A DNA stretch of 64,000 nucleotides from Labia minor (Eukaryota; Arthropoda; Insecta; Dermaptera; Spongiphoridae). A model generated the notes under the pieces. That model made no database searches. It saw nothing but the letters and a program-made list of their open reading frames with translations, and was not told where the DNA came from. Every line of letters starts with the position of its first letter. The first letter of the stretch is position 1. The stretch covers positions 77,306,767-77,370,766 of the forward strand of contig OY720346.1 in NCBI GenBank assembly GCA_963082975.1, given 5' to 3'. The position numbers were made by a program, and so were the translations under genes. Below are positions 34,401-45,909 of this stretch, in pieces.

Positions 34401-36517
34401 TGTATACTGTATAGTACCTAACATATAATAAAGAGAGTTGAATTTTTTAAATACTTTGTCTAGTATAAATTTTAATTATTAAATTGGTAATACTAAAACA
34501 AAATTATTATAACTAAATTTAATATATATTTTGTTATTAATTAATTGTGTAAATTATGAATAATTTTATCAGAAATGTGATACTTGAGTTATAATCTATC
34601 CATTATCTTTAAATAATATATCAATTTTTAAATATATTAGTATAATTAAAGTAAAGAAAAAGTTAAAATAAATTAAAGTAACTGGTCACCGAACCGTGGC
34701 TCGGTACTTTAAAAAAATTATTTCTTATAAAATAAATAAATAAATATTTAAGATTATTATTATTATTTAAAATAAAAAAAAACGACGAAATAAATGAAAC
34801 AATTTCAAATAATTTAAAAGAACATAAATTTAAAAAAAATCAATCATAAAACATACAGCCCTTAAACGTACGTATTAATGCACCGAAAGACAGAAAAGTG
34901 TGGATATAACATATAACATAATATATATTTCGTAATTTGATTTAATTTATATTCATAATATTTTGTATTTAAGGAAGCGCTGTCTGACGTAGTGGCTGAC
35001 GTCATTCAAATTTACTATTTTAAATTAAGAAAAAATAAACAAAGATGATTTTTTCCGAAGCTGAAACCAATACAGATCGAATTTTCTTTATAAATATTAT
35101 CTTTGGTGTAAATTTCAAAAAATCCTTCGAACGGTTTAAGATTTCAAAAATACAAATATATATATATATACAATTTTTGCTAGTATAATAAAATAAGATA
35201 CTTTGTGTTAGTGGCATATTATTCATTAAAATTAATAATTACATAAAAAATATTATTGTATTGTTTTCTAACAAAAACATTTTTATCTATTTAATCTTTT
35301 TGATTTGATAATTTCAATAATTTTTTTTTAAAAAAAAATATTAATTTACTTTCATAACTTGTGGTGAAGTATCTTTATCTATTTTTTGACATGTTATTCC
35401 AAGTCGTCCATTATGAAAACCCGAATAATATATCTGGAAATTAATTATTATTATTATTATTATATATAAAATCAATCAATATAAGTCAATCAATCAATTT
35501 CATTTACATTTTATATTACAGGTAAACCTCGTATAACGTCGTAGATACGTTTATCCATGGATTACGACGTAAAACAAATACGACATAATATAAGGTATTG
35601 AAATAATATAATGTAATGATAAAAAGTTTTAATAAACAAGTAAAAGTACCATATTATCAAATAAGTTTATAATTTAATACAAATTTATATAAATATCATC
35701 ATACTTCTACGTTAACTGTTAAAATTTCAATTTAAATCGTAAATTTAGCAGTGTAAACATGAAACTAGAAATGTATTATATAATAACAAAGTTTAAAATA
35801 AAGTAAAAAAAAAAAAAAAAAAAATTTGGATTTTTTTTAAACTACGATGTTAAAATGAGGTTTGCCTAAAGATGGGGTGACCATATTTTGAAAACACCAA
35901 ACCGGAACATTTTACCTTTTTATTTTTTATTTATTTTTTTTTAGAACCAAATTGAAAAAATTTTGAAATAAAGTACGAAATGTCCTAAATATTTAAAAAA
36001 AAAAACGGGACAATAGGCTGTGCCGAAGACATTTTCGTGACGCCGGGAAAGAGCACCTATAAAAACGGGACGTTTGGTCACCCTACCTAAAAATATACTC
36101 TGATAAAAAATATAAATAATAATATACATAAATACCTCTTGGGCAACCCAGAAACATCCTATAATTTGAATAATATTATAAATTTTAATTATTTTATTAG
36201 GACTATATGGTGGACGATTTTTCATCCATTGTGGACCAATAATTTGAGTAAAAACTAAATATGCAATTGTTAAAAATAAATGAGGCCATAAATTTCCAAT
36301 AAAAATCCAATCTTTAGTTCGTTCATCTATAAAAAAAAAACAAAATTATAGTAAAATTTATTTATTAATTTTATTTAAATATCAATATTAAAATATTTAT
36401 ATTTCTTTCTAAAAAAAAAAAAAAATTAAAATTAAATATTGATGATTTACTAGAAATTTTTTTAAAAATTTAATTTTACTCACCAATAAATTGATTTTTA
36501 TTTATTATTGATAACAT
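30347..36517 (-). CDS. ELO family very-long-chain fatty acid elongase (gene B)
   Basis: ELO proteins are ER-membrane 3-ketoacyl-CoA synthases that condense malonyl-CoA with a fatty acyl-CoA. Seven coding exons join cleanly at GT-AG introns: 36517-36484, 36326-36136, 35433-35350, 34360-34304, 32566-32458, 30742-30603 and 30517-30347, giving 261 residues, a normal ELO length. Motifs: DERTKDW near residue 12, KIFDLCDT (115-122), VFFVLRKK, the HVYHH histidine box (138-142), HVILYFYY (173-180, where HxxMYxYY is usual) and TLFQIIQ (201-207). LPRCQ lies in the last lumen-side loop. The end NKKL is not a canonical KKXX signal. Intron phases are 1,0,0,0,1,0, the same as gene A. The introns hold a SINE, a hAT MITE, family D and pogo-like elements, yet the frame is intact. 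The start ATG is the only one fitting exon 1; 5' and 3' UTRs are unknown. Confidence 0.9.
30975..31227 (-). repeat. tRNA-derived SINE, copy 3 (in intron 5 of gene B)
   Basis: Reverse complement starts GGCGCCACAAGG, carries a B-box-like GGTTTAAGTCCCG (about 31164-31180), then ACGGAGTCAAACCAGCCTCC and GATCAAGAAAATCAAGGTAA. It matches the copies at 37386 and 41265. It is non-coding and has no effect on the exon frames. Confidence 0.7.
31360..31398. repeat. AT microsatellite
   Basis: An (AT)n run in intron 5 of gene B. Confidence 0.8.
32985..33685. mobile_element. hAT MITE (GTGGCGTACCTAGG family), copy 2
   Basis: The termini CAGTGGCGTACCTAAG and CTAGGTACGCCACTG are inverted, with a perfect AGTATAGT duplication at 32977-32984 and 33686-33693. 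It lies in intron 4 of gene B. The right subterminal GGGCGGCAAACTGGAGATCG block is present twice in tandem, which is not so in the copy at 10229. Confidence 0.9.
34680..35200 (+). repeat. Family D repeat, copy 4 (in intron 3 of gene B)
   Basis: Full-length: imperfect hairpin ACCGAACCGTGGCTCGGT at the left, TACAGCCCTTAAACGTACGT, TGACGTCA at 34997-35004, GCTGAAACCAATACAGATCG, and the end AATTTTTGCTAGTATAATAA. It lies opposite to the transcription direction of the host gene. Confidence 0.65.
35519..35867. mobile_element. Pogo/Tc1-like MITE (in intron 2 of gene B)
   Basis: The left end CAGGTAAACCTCGTATAACG mirrors the right end TTAAAATGAGGTTTGCCT; ATTACGACGT words near the left resemble typical pogo-type subtermini. 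The interior is AT-rich with a poly-A run near 35806-35823. No frame. Confidence 0.55.
35873..36087 (-). mobile_element. TIR element (GGTGACCA family, in intron 2 of gene B)
   Basis: The left GGGGTGACCATATTTTG and right GACGTTTGGTCACCCT ends are inverted over GGGTGACCA. The body matches the element at 18371-19216 in the opposite orientation, sharing GTACGAAATGTCCTAAATAT. Confidence 0.6.
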
Positions 36518-37385
36518 TTTATTAAGTATTAGGAATTGATTTCTTAGAGAAACATTTGAAAACTGAATCAATTTTGTAATTATTTAATTATTTTATAAAA
36601 GAATTTAATGATATTTAGAAAATGAAATGACCTTTGTTAATCAAATATGTTAAATTGATTTATAAATAATTAATAAAGTAAAAGAATTTTAAAAATTAGC
36701 AAAAAAAAAAAAAAAGTATGTATATGTCGATTATATATCCAGAGGAAGAAATTTTATTATTCATTCTGTTCACAATTTTATTTAATTTTTAAATGAAAAT
36801 TTTTGGAAATATTGTTTCATTTTCTTTTTTAATTAAATATATTAAATAATATAGTCTACCTATATGATTGATTATAGACAATCAATGGATGCCCCATTTG
36901 TCTTCAATGTTCTTTAATGTAAATTTATTTTTTTAAAAACGTATTTTTTTCAATAAATTAATATAATTTATTATAATTTATTATAACCTAATATAATAAT
37001 TATCTATTTAAAAGACGTCAATGGAAATTGTACACCTTTTGTGTGTCGAAAATTTCTAAATTATATTCAATTTAGTATAATTATATTTCTTTTGTTATAT
37101 TAAACTGAATTAAAAATAAAATACCAGTAGAATTTTTTGTACATTTACCAAAAAAAGAAAAGCAAAAACTATGTCAAGAGTGCTATGATACAAATTAAGA
37201 CAGAGACGACCCAGTTTATCAATAATAATGATCTTTCCAGATAAAATTTTTTATCAACTTTACCATCATTGGTCCAGGAACATTTCTAAAACAATTTAGT
37301 TTAACTGGTATGTAATATATACATATTTTTTTCAATTGATATATTTTTTTAAATATTTAACATTTTTATTTTCTAATCTTTAGAA
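36518..37385. other. AT-rich region upstream of gene B
   Basis: This should contain the promoter and 5' UTR of gene B, but no TATA/Inr pair or upstream exon stands out from the AT-rich background. Confidence 0.35.
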
Positions 37386-37645
37386 GGCGCCATTGGGTGT
37401 GTGGGTAGCGAACCTGCCTCACATTCACATGGTCCCGGGTTCAAGTCCCGGGCCTGGCAAGGGAATTTCCCTAGCTGGGGCCTATGGGACGGAGTCAACC
37501 CAGCCTCCGGGAACAACATTGTGGAAAAGCTACTTGATAGCTACTCCGATCAAGAAAATCAATGCTAACCCGTGATCATAGGACCTCTCATAACCGGCTT
37601 GATAGGCGTTGTCCTTGCGTAGGACGTACAAAGTCAGAGGTTTTT
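37386..37645 (+). repeat. tRNA-derived SINE, copy 1
   Basis: Starts GGCGCCATTGGGTGTGTGGG, with an A-box-like TGGGTAGCGAACC and a B box GGTTCAAGTCCCG at 37438-37450, the internal RNA polymerase III promoter of tRNA-derived SINEs. The tRNA-unrelated body (ACGGAGTCAACCCAGCCTCC, CCGATCAAGAAAATCAATGC) and the end AAGTCAGAGGTTTTT are shared with copies at 30975 and 41265. It is not a functional tRNA: there is no intact acceptor stem or CCA-proximal end. Confidence 0.8.
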
Positions 37646-37940
37646 CTAATCTTTAACTTTTGTTTGTAATTTGTAAATGTAATCTTTACTAAAAGAGGTG
37701 TTCTTTCATTTTCTTCTTTTCAGTTTTTGAAATTTCTTTTAAAATACGAAATATATATAATAGTATCTGGAACATCGAGGTATTTAACAAATTTATACAA
37801 TTTATTTTTATAATATTTAAAAATTTTTAATTAATTTTTTAATTATTTATTAAAATTGTTAATTGAGTTTTCAAAAAAAATGATTCATCAAAAATTTGTT
37901 TCCTAAAATGGTACAAATTAATTAAAATAACTTGATTTTT

Positions 37941-37944
37941 ACTA

Positions 37945-37985
<41 letters not shown>

Positions 37986-38426
37986 AGACAAGATTACGCA
38001 AAAACGGTTTGAGCTAGAATGATGAAATTTGGTACATGGACATTATTCAAAATTCAAAGTTTTCTATCAACTTTTGAGAAATGTAGCTCAACCGGAAGAG
38101 GGTCATTACCTACAACGTTTTGATTTTTTTCCTCTAAAGTGACCGTAAAAATAAAAATATATGTTTGATAATTTTTCACATGATTAATAATTGTATAAAA
38201 CTGCTATATATAGAATTTCAGCTTGATTGAATTGCTGAAAGTACCAAAATTAATTTTTTAACACTCCAAATCTCACGCGCCAACACGTGCCATGGTGCCA
38301 TCAATAAAAAGCTAAACATCCGCTGGTTTAATATTTATTATTTATAATTTATAATTAATTAAATTTAATTTATTATGTTATTTAATCCAATTCAAATTGC
38401 GAGATAGTCGAGTGGAGACACTCCAG
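37941..38426 (+). mobile_element. HINE-A element with internal 5' deletion
   Basis: The left ACTATC is joined directly to a long TG core (37947-37980), so the 5' hairpin and first block are missing. From TAGACAAGATTACGCAAAAA to GGAGACACTCCAG the copy is complete. Confidence 0.7.
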
Positions 38427-39651
38427 CTAATTTCATTTCAAAATGAAAAATATATCCAAATTTACTTAATAAAATATTTGATTAGATGGCTTTAATTTTA
38501 TATTTCTCAGTAGCAAAAGTTTATAGACTGTGTTTCAACCAAGGATTACTAGTGATAATAATATAAATTCTGAAATTATATTAACACCTGTACTTGTCTA
38601 TATTTTAAGAAGAAAGGAGGTTATATTTTTCCTTTTTATTTATAATAATCATTTATATATTATTTACAAGATATACAAACATATTCGATTAGATATTAAC
38701 ACTAAAGAGGAGCCACTTATCTATTTGGAAAGAGCATTAAAGGCAAAGTTTTATATACTAAATTTATAATAAATATATGTACTAGTAGATACAAGTTAAT
38801 AATTCATTTAATATAATAATTGTTTCTAAAAAATTTAAAAAAATAATCTGGAGTGTCTCCAATCGACTGTCTCGCAAATTTGAATTGGCTTAATTAACAT
38901 ATATTTTTCATATTTAATCAAAAGTAAAAAGCCGTTGAAAGTAAATATTTTGTGTTAGAGACTTACCGTGAGCATGCTCAAACCATAAAAACTTATTATT
39001 ATTATTACTATTATATTATTTTGACAATTCAAATGTGGTGATTTCAAAATTAAAACCAATAATACATTTGAATTGAATTTCAATTTCTATTTATTGAAAA
39101 AATCCACAATACGCGCAAAGAATATTGAAATCATTTGAATGGACAGTTTTATCGAACCCACCGCATTCTCCAGACTTGTCCCCATCTGACTACCTTTTTT
39201 TCGCATGGGAGAGGCATGCTATTGAAGAGTAACATTTTGCCGATGTTGAAGTTAAAATACAAAGTTAATCAAAATGAATGATTTAGCTTAAACTAGTTAC
39301 TGTACTTTTGGAGATGAAACAAATGTATAGAATTAAATGGTCCATACTTCCAATAAATAAATTCATTCACTATTCATATTGTAAGTTAACGGAAAGAAAT
39401 TACCTAAACATCTAATAAACTCAAATCACATTTAAGTAATTCAATTTTTTCCCATAAACTCTTTTTATAATATAGGGTTATGAATATGAATATAATGAAT
39501 ATCTCGAACACAAAATTAAGTTTCCTTAAGGTTTATTATTCACTAAATTTTATAAAATTTTTATTGAATATGGAGTTTTTTTTTAGACATTTAGTCGATG
39601 AATTCATGTTATTTTAGAAACATTGAAGAATAATGAAATGAATAGATTTTT
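38427..39651. other. Non-coding stretch with repeat and mariner pieces
   Basis: A minus-strand HINE-A right-end piece lies at 38846-38900 (CTGGAGTGTCTCCAATCGAC). A mariner relic is listed separately. The 79-codon frame at 38530-38769 is AT-rich, with no homology. Confidence 0.4.
39155..39235 (+). pseudogene. Mariner/Tc1 transposase fragment
   Basis: The frame reads NPPHSPDLSPSDYLFFAWER and a stop shortly after. NPPYSPDLSPxDYHFF is the signature around the last catalytic aspartate of mariner-type transposases that end in a DFFLF-like block; here the aspartate (SDY) is present but the flanks are lost. It differs from the relics at 26425 and 58316, so a third lineage is present. Confidence 0.6.
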
Positions 39652-40259
39652 ACTATCTCGCCAAAGATAGTATTGCGATCACGAAAATTTTCGATGACGA
39701 GATTTTGATGTTTTTATAGGTTTTGAAGGTTCCTGAATCATTTTCACTAAGGTTGAGAAAAATGTCTGTGTGTGTCTGTGTATATGTATGTAGACAAGAT
39801 TACTCCAAAACGGTTTGAGCTAGAATCATGAAATTTGGTATACGGCCATTATTCAAAATTCGTACTTTTCTATCAACTTTTGAGAAATGTAGCTCAACTG
39901 GAAGAGGTTCATTACCTACAACGTTTTGATTTTTTTTCCTCTAAAGTAACCGTAAAAATAAAGATATATGTTTAATAATTTTTCACATGATTAATAATTG
40001 TATAAAACTGCTATATATAGAATTTCAGCTTGATTGAATCGCTGAAAGTACCAAAATTAATTTTTTATCACTGCAAATCTCACGCGCCAACACGTGATGT
40101 GGTGCCATCAACAAAGAAACAAACATGCGCTGGTTTAATAAATATTATTTATTAATTTTAATTTATAATTTATAATTAATTAAATTTAATTTAAATATAA
40201 TATATTATGTTATTTAATCCAATTCAAATTTGCGAGATAGTCGAATGGAGACACTCCAG
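39652..40259 (+). mobile_element. HINE-A element, full length, in duplicated segment (copy 1)
   Basis: Left ACTATCTCGCCAAAGATAGT, TG core near 39765-39790, right GATAGTCGAATGGAGACACT CCAG. The GAATGG variant and the AAGAAACAAACATGCGCTGG variant are shared only with the copy at 62045, showing that these two are duplicates of one insertion. Confidence 0.75.
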
Positions 40260-40988
40260 CTAATTTTTTTATTAAAATGATTAATATACCAATTTGTTAA
40301 GTTATTTTGTGAGTGAAGGAAAGATTTTACACAATATCCAAACGAATTAGAAAGATAACAAGGCAAAGAATTAGAGCTCACAAAGAGGAATTAAAAGAAT
40401 AAATAAATAAATAGAAACATATGTTCATATAGTTAGTCTTTTCTTTTTTTTCTGTTTTTTTTTGTTGGCAGATAAGCCTCATGCTATCGCATAACTCATG
40501 GGGGATGCTGAAAAAGAGCGAGATTTTGGATTTGGTACAAGAATGAAAGACGAGAGCCTCTTAAATGCCGGCTGGCTATTAAATTGGATTCCCTTTTTTT
40601 TTTTAAGCTACCAAGGATAATTCAACAGCCTACACCTTGGAATCGTTCTGTCCACTTTTTCACAGCACACCACCACCCTCAAACACCAAACACCAAAAAA
40701 CTAAAGACAAATAAAATTCCTTCCAAAACTCCTTCACCACTTTCCATTAGTCTGACAGGACTTAACTAAAACCATTGCTTTGTGCCTGGAAGGAATTACG
40801 GAATTACCACTATCCTAGATAAAGTCAATGTTTTTATTTTATTTTACAATGTGATAACAAATTGTTTCATAGATTCATTCAAATCTCATATTTTATTTTT
40901 TTTTTCAAATTATAAATTGTAAAATTTTATATATTAATCATTTATTATTTGGTATTATGGTACATGTTTATAAAATTTATTTAATGCA

Positions 40989-40998
<10 letters not shown>
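39652..40998 (+). repeat. Segmental duplication, copy 1
   Basis: Together with 62045-63182 this forms a direct duplication about 22 kb apart. Beyond HINE-A it shares CTATCGCATAACTCATGGGG, AAGACGAGAGCCTCTTAAATG-like words, CACCTTGGAATCGTTCTGTC and GTGATAACAAATTGTTTCAT. Copy 1 keeps about 140 bp near 40335-40475 that copy 2 lacks. The unique part 40480-40810 is GC-richer than the background but has no defensible frame. Confidence 0.85.

Positions 40999-41031
<33 letters not shown>
40990..41031. repeat. AT microsatellite
   Basis: A long (AT)n run directly at the right edge of the duplicated segment. Confidence 0.85.
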
Positions 41032-41034
<3 letters not shown>

Positions 41035-41264
41035 CAATTGGGATCTTATTATAGTTTAAATAGAATTCACTCACATCTTCTACTCTATTTTTTTTTATTT
41101 TTTAAATATTTCATAATATCTTGAAAGATTCTATGTCTTTACTACAGCATTTATACTTACCTATATTCTAAATCAAGTTTACATACATTCACTAGACATT
41201 TGTTCAAAAGTCTTCTTTTGCGTTTCTTTGTCTAATTGTTCTTCTTTTAATATATAAAATAAAA

Positions 41265-41548
41265 GGCGCCACAGGGTGGGAGGGAGTATAGCTGGCTCAT
41301 ATTCTAGTAGTCCCAGGTTCAAGTCCCGCGCCTTTCAAAGGGATTTGGCTGAGGTGACGGAGTCAACTCAACTTCCGGGATCAAAATTGGGAAGCCTCTT
41401 GATAAAAAGTAGCGCCTCCGAACAAGAAAATCAAGATAAAGGTTGATAGGACCCGTTCTACTGATCATAGGGCACCTCATCATTTATATAACCGGCTTGA
41501 TAGGTGTTGCCCTTGCGTAGGGCATTCAAAAGTCAGAGATTTTTTTTT
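41265..41548 (+). repeat. tRNA-derived SINE, copy 2
   Basis: Starts GGCGCCACAGGGTGGGAGGG, B box GGTTCAAGTCCCG at 41316-41328, then GACGGAGTCAACTCAACTTC, TCAAGATAAAGGTTGATAGG, ATCATAGGGCACCTCATC and the tail AAAGTCAGAGATTTTTTTTT. Confidence 0.8.
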
Positions 41549-43455
41549 AATATATTCAATATTTTTATAAATAATAATAATGTAGAGAAATAATTGTCTA
41601 TTTTAGTCCAGTTCATTTGAATTATTTTTTCAATTCACTATTGTAATCAGAGTTTTATCATTTATTCTTTTAATTAGTAATTCCTCCAGTCTTTTTATTC
41701 AATTAAGTTTATTTATTTATTTATTTTGTTCACTTATTTTTTTTTAGGGAGAGAAACAATCAATTGTTTTCTTTTATCTCAAATTTCTTCAGGGTTATCC
41801 TCATCCTAATATAGATAGATAGATAGATTTTACTTTCAATTAATTTACTTCTGCTGTCAGTTAGCAGCCATTTCCATCTATTGTCTTAAATATAATTTTT
41901 ATTTCACGTACTTTTCTTCATATTTTTTCTTCCTAATCCCTCTGTTGATTCATTCCTTGGATTCATTTTTAATTTACTTTTATTTTCTTTAATTTTTCCA
42001 CCAAGAATTTCTTCTATGCCTTTCAATATAACATTTCTCTTCTTTCTTCTTTTTACTTATTAAAAATTCTCTTTTCCCTTTAAAATGAATCTCTATATAT
42101 TTTTCTTAATTTTCTTCATTCTATCTCCTCATGTGTTTTTCTGATTTACTTTATTTCATTTTTTTTTATTAGAACTAACTCCAGCTCGAAGTATAATATC
42201 GTTTTTATCAACTTCACTTCAAGTCTGTCTGTCTATCTGTTGGCTCTTATAACAAATTGAAATCAACTTTAAATTGAGATAGACTTTTGAAAATTTTTAT
42301 AGATATTTTCTTTTGTTTTGCTCCGATTAATATTTTTTCAACGGATTCTGAAGCATAAATATTGATTTATTTGTATTTTGAAAGTAATTAAAATTAATGA
42401 TGAATTCTTATTAAAAAGGTCTAGCGCCAATGAAGTGGGAAATATTCTGAACTCTTCGTAAATATTTTCTTTTCGATGTTTTGAATTCAAAAATATTATA
42501 TACATATTATGTATATGCTTATTTAATAACTATTGATAAACTATTTAAACAACTATGGATACTAATAGAATATATTTATAATGAATCGGATCAATTTTTA
42601 GACATTGTTTGTCTTTAAAGGCTAATCTGCAACCTTCACTAGAATATATAATTAACTATACTATTAAAAAGCTTAATTTAATCAAATAAAAGTTTAAATA
42701 TCAAATATTTTGAATAGTAATTTGTAATCTATTTTTTTTAAATCATATCATACAAATAAGTGAAAATTTGAAATATGTAAATTAATCCTAATAAATAATT
42801 ATCATCTCTTAAAATTTATTCAAAAAGAATCCACACAAACACAATTATTATTGAAAAGAAGACAAAAAAACAAACAAAATGATTGTAAGTATGAGAAATT
42901 TAGCCAGAATTTTAAGGCGTGATACGGTTAAACGTTTTAACAGCGTGGGTGGCTTTTCTCAGAAGAGACTCGGAGAGAGAAAAAGGGGAGTTAAACTAAG
43001 CATTTTTAACTCCCTCCCCAATCATTTGCAATGACCATTTTACAAGATGCTATAAAAAATTATGTTACGATAAGATCGAATTCATAAAAGTGAAAAAATA
43101 GTCGAAATTTAGATCAAAAATAAAGACTGGGAGAAAAAAAAAAAGAGGAAAAATGTATAAAAATGAATGCTGGATAATATCCATTCTAAATATGATAGAG
43201 AGAAGAAAATTGACATATATAATATATAAATAGGCATATAAGTATATATATATATATATTATGTATAAATTAAATTAATAGTTAGATTATAATATATTAA
43301 TTAAATTTTTTTGATGAACGAAAAATGGATCTTCTAGATATTCTATATTTGTAAATATAACCTAATTTATTTTTTTTTAACAATTTCCAATTTATTAGAA
43401 ACTGATAAAATTGTAAATAAATAATAAAATCAATATGTTAAAGGTAATTTATAAG
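41549..43455. other. Non-coding stretch
   Basis: Polypyrimidine-rich sequence at 41600-42170, a family C repeat (listed), and a unique part at 42890-43100 with a small hairpin (GGGGAGTTAAA near 42984 against TTAACTCCC near 43005). No exon is supported. Confidence 0.4.
42178..42400 (+). repeat. Family C repeat (GTCT core)
   Basis: ATCAACTTCACTTCAAGTCT, then GTCTGTCTATCTGTTGG, ACAAATTGAAATCAACTTTA and GAGATAGACTTTTGAAAATT. Same order as at 7005. Confidence 0.5.
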
Positions 43456-44060
43456 CTGGAGTGTCTCCAGTCGACAATCTCGCAATTTGAATTGGATTAA
43501 ATAACATAATATATATTATATTTAAATTAAATTATAAATTAAAATTAATAAATAGTATTTATTAAATCAGCGCATGTTTGGCTCTTTGTTGATGGCACCT
43601 CGTCACGTGTTGGCGCGTGAGATTTGCAATGTTAAAAAATTCCATCTAGTACTTTCTGGGATTCAATCAAGCTGAAATTCTATATATAGCAGTTTTATAC
43701 AATTTTTAATCATGTAAAAAACTATCAAACATATATCTTTATTTTTACGGACACTTTAGAGGAAAAAAAAATCAAAACGTTGTAGGAAATGACCCTCTTC
43801 CGGTTGAGTTACATTTCTCAAAAGTTGATAGAAAACTATGAATTTGGAATAATGCCCGTAAACCAAATTTCATGATTCTAGCTCAAACCGTTTTTGCATA
43901 ATCTTGTCTACCTACACAGATCCACACTCACATACACACACACACACAGACATTTTTCTCAACTTAGTGAAAATGACTCAGGGACCTTCAAAACGTATAA
44001 AAACATCAAAATCTCGACATCGAAAATTTTCGTCATTGCAATACTATCTCTGGCGAGATA
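43456..44060 (-). mobile_element. HINE-A element, full length
   Basis: Minus-strand copy: right end CTGGAGTGTCTCCAGTCGAC at 43456, then GCGCATGTTTGGCTCTTTGT, CA core near 43930-43950, and the 5' end ACTATCTCTGGCGAGATAAT at 44043-44062. Frames within it are artefacts. Confidence 0.75.
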
Positions 44061-44554
44061 ATAAAAAATTTTATAAAATAACGTTTTTTTCATGGACTAA
44101 AAAGAATAAAATAATTTGTCTATAAGCCCGACAAAGTTTATATTCTACTAAAAACGTTGAATGAATGATGTAATTCATCTATAAACTTTGCCGGGCTTAT
44201 AGACAAATTATTTTATTCTTTTGAGTCCACATGAAAAAACGTTTTTTTATAAAAAATTTTTATATTTATATTATTTTATACTATTTAGTGCAATTTTAAT
44301 TTGATAAATTTATTTAATATAATAAGAGGAATAGAAAAGATGATGTTATATTTTATTTAATTAAAATTATTATTATATTATTTAAAAATTCCTCTTTTAA
44401 TGTTATAAATAATTTTAAGCTTATTTTCAAAATGTAAACCAACTCAATATTTATCCGTCAGATGGCTTGAATGAAAATCCAAATACTAAAATCAATTAAT
44501 CGCTAATTACATTAAAATTAATTAATTATAATTCAATTATATTTCTTCCATTCT
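44061..44554. other. Non-coding stretch with short inverted repeat
   Basis: AATTTGTCTATAAGCCCGAC at 44112 and GCCGGGCTTATAGACAAATT at 44190 are inverted, together with ATTTTATAAAATAACG-like flanks (44070 and 44240). The structure is an about 200-bp foldback whose outer arms continue for about 60 bp, adjoining the 5' end of HINE-A. Confidence 0.55.
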
Positions 44555-44698
44555 TTCTAGGGATTCATATCTATAAACATTTTCAAAAGTCTATCTCAAT
44601 TTAGGGTTGATGAAAAATCGATTTCAATTTGTCATAAGAATGAACAGACACACAGACAGACAGACATGAAGTGAAGTTGATAAAAATGTTATAATAAT
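44555..44698 (-). repeat. Family C repeat
   Basis: Inverse of the GTCT-core family: CATTTTCAAAAGTCTATCTC, AAATCGATTTCAATTTGTCA, CAGACAGACAGACATGAAGT, GAAGTTGATAAAAATG. It directly abuts the 3' end of HINE-B at 44699. Confidence 0.5.
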
Positions 44699-45339
44699 AA
44701 GTTGACCTGTGGCCAGGTCCGAACCGACCGACGGTTTGAAGTAAATTAATTTCCAGCTACAGAAACAATTTCAAATAATTTTAATATATCTATTAATGTA
44801 ATAAAAAACAGATATGGATACATAAATAATAAATATAAACATTTTTAATTTTATTTTATTTATATGCAAGACCAGGTCGTCACGTCATGAATCGCTGGAT
44901 GACGTCATATAATTTTAAATCAAGAAAAAACTAATAAATATGATTTTCCCGAGGATAAAACCAATACAAAGTGCATGAGATTTGTGGTGATATATAAAAA
45001 AATCTCCTCGTGTGAAATTTGGTTTGAAAATAATCCTTCCCTTCCTATCGTCGATTGCTAATACTACCACTTCCGGTTTCCGGATTTACACCAAAAGTTG
45101 ATCAATTCATCCCACTGATGCCTTAAGTAAATATACCAAATTTCATCAAAATCGGTTGAGCCGTTCAGGCTGTACACATCTATACGGACAGACGGACAGA
45201 CGGACAGACGGACGGACAGACATCATGCTAAAAATACTTTTTTCTGTTAAGAAAATGCATGATTCGTGGAGATATGTAAAAATCTCCACATGTAAAATTT
45301 GGTGTGAAAACAATACCTCCCTTACTATCGTCGGTCGGT
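44699..45339 (-). mobile_element. HINE-B element, full length
   Basis: Minus-strand copy. The 3' hairpin reads GACCTG-TGGC-CAGGTC at 44704-44719, subterminal ACCGACCGACGG follows, TGACGTCA lies at 44900-44907, and the GGAC/AGAC core at about 45184-45222. The 5' end is the TATCGTCGGTCGGT stretch finishing at 45339. Confidence 0.75.
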
Positions 45340-45909
45340 AAAAGACACTCTATTTTAAGTTTTACAATCATTAATTTGAGACTCTAAAACTAAATCATTC
45401 TTCAAGAAAGTTATTAAAATGTTATAGAAAATTTTATCTTTTTTAAACTAGAGATTATGTTTTTGTTGATCTTAAATAAAATCGAATTTGACCAAAAACA
45501 TTTATGCTTACTTAATTAGAAACCGGGAACTTTTCATTCGATGAGCTATATAAAGGATTATTTATAAAGATGTTTTTTTTCTTATAACTTGGGTCATTGT
45601 ATAATATAATAAAGAAAATTTAATTAATTTAATTAAAACTAAATCTTTTACTCATTCCACTTTTACTCAAAATAAAATTAAAAATTAATAACAAGATTAT
45701 TACAGGTATAAAACTTGAAAATTTGAGTAACTTTGATAATTGTTTTTTATTTGCTACTAATAATACCTTCCAAAAAAAATTAATTTTAAACTTTATTACA
45801 AAAAGTTTGTAGGATATCCATATATAGAATATCCTTATATATATATATATTATAGATGTTGTAAATTTAGTATAATTTTAATTTGATTAATTGATGGCTC
45901 AGTTTATTT
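45340..45909. other. AT-rich non-coding stretch
   Basis: No gene, RNA or repeat terminus is seen. Confidence 0.5.

Noticed and set aside
37393-37575. 60-codon frame over a tRNA-like head
   Set aside because: It lies in a SINE; the B box and repeated body explain the sequence. It is also not a functional tRNA gene because no acceptor stem can be formed.
43904-44125. 73-codon frame, and similar frames at 18511, 45891 and 62188
   Set aside because: They read through the TG/CA core and first block of HINE-A, a non-coding repeat.
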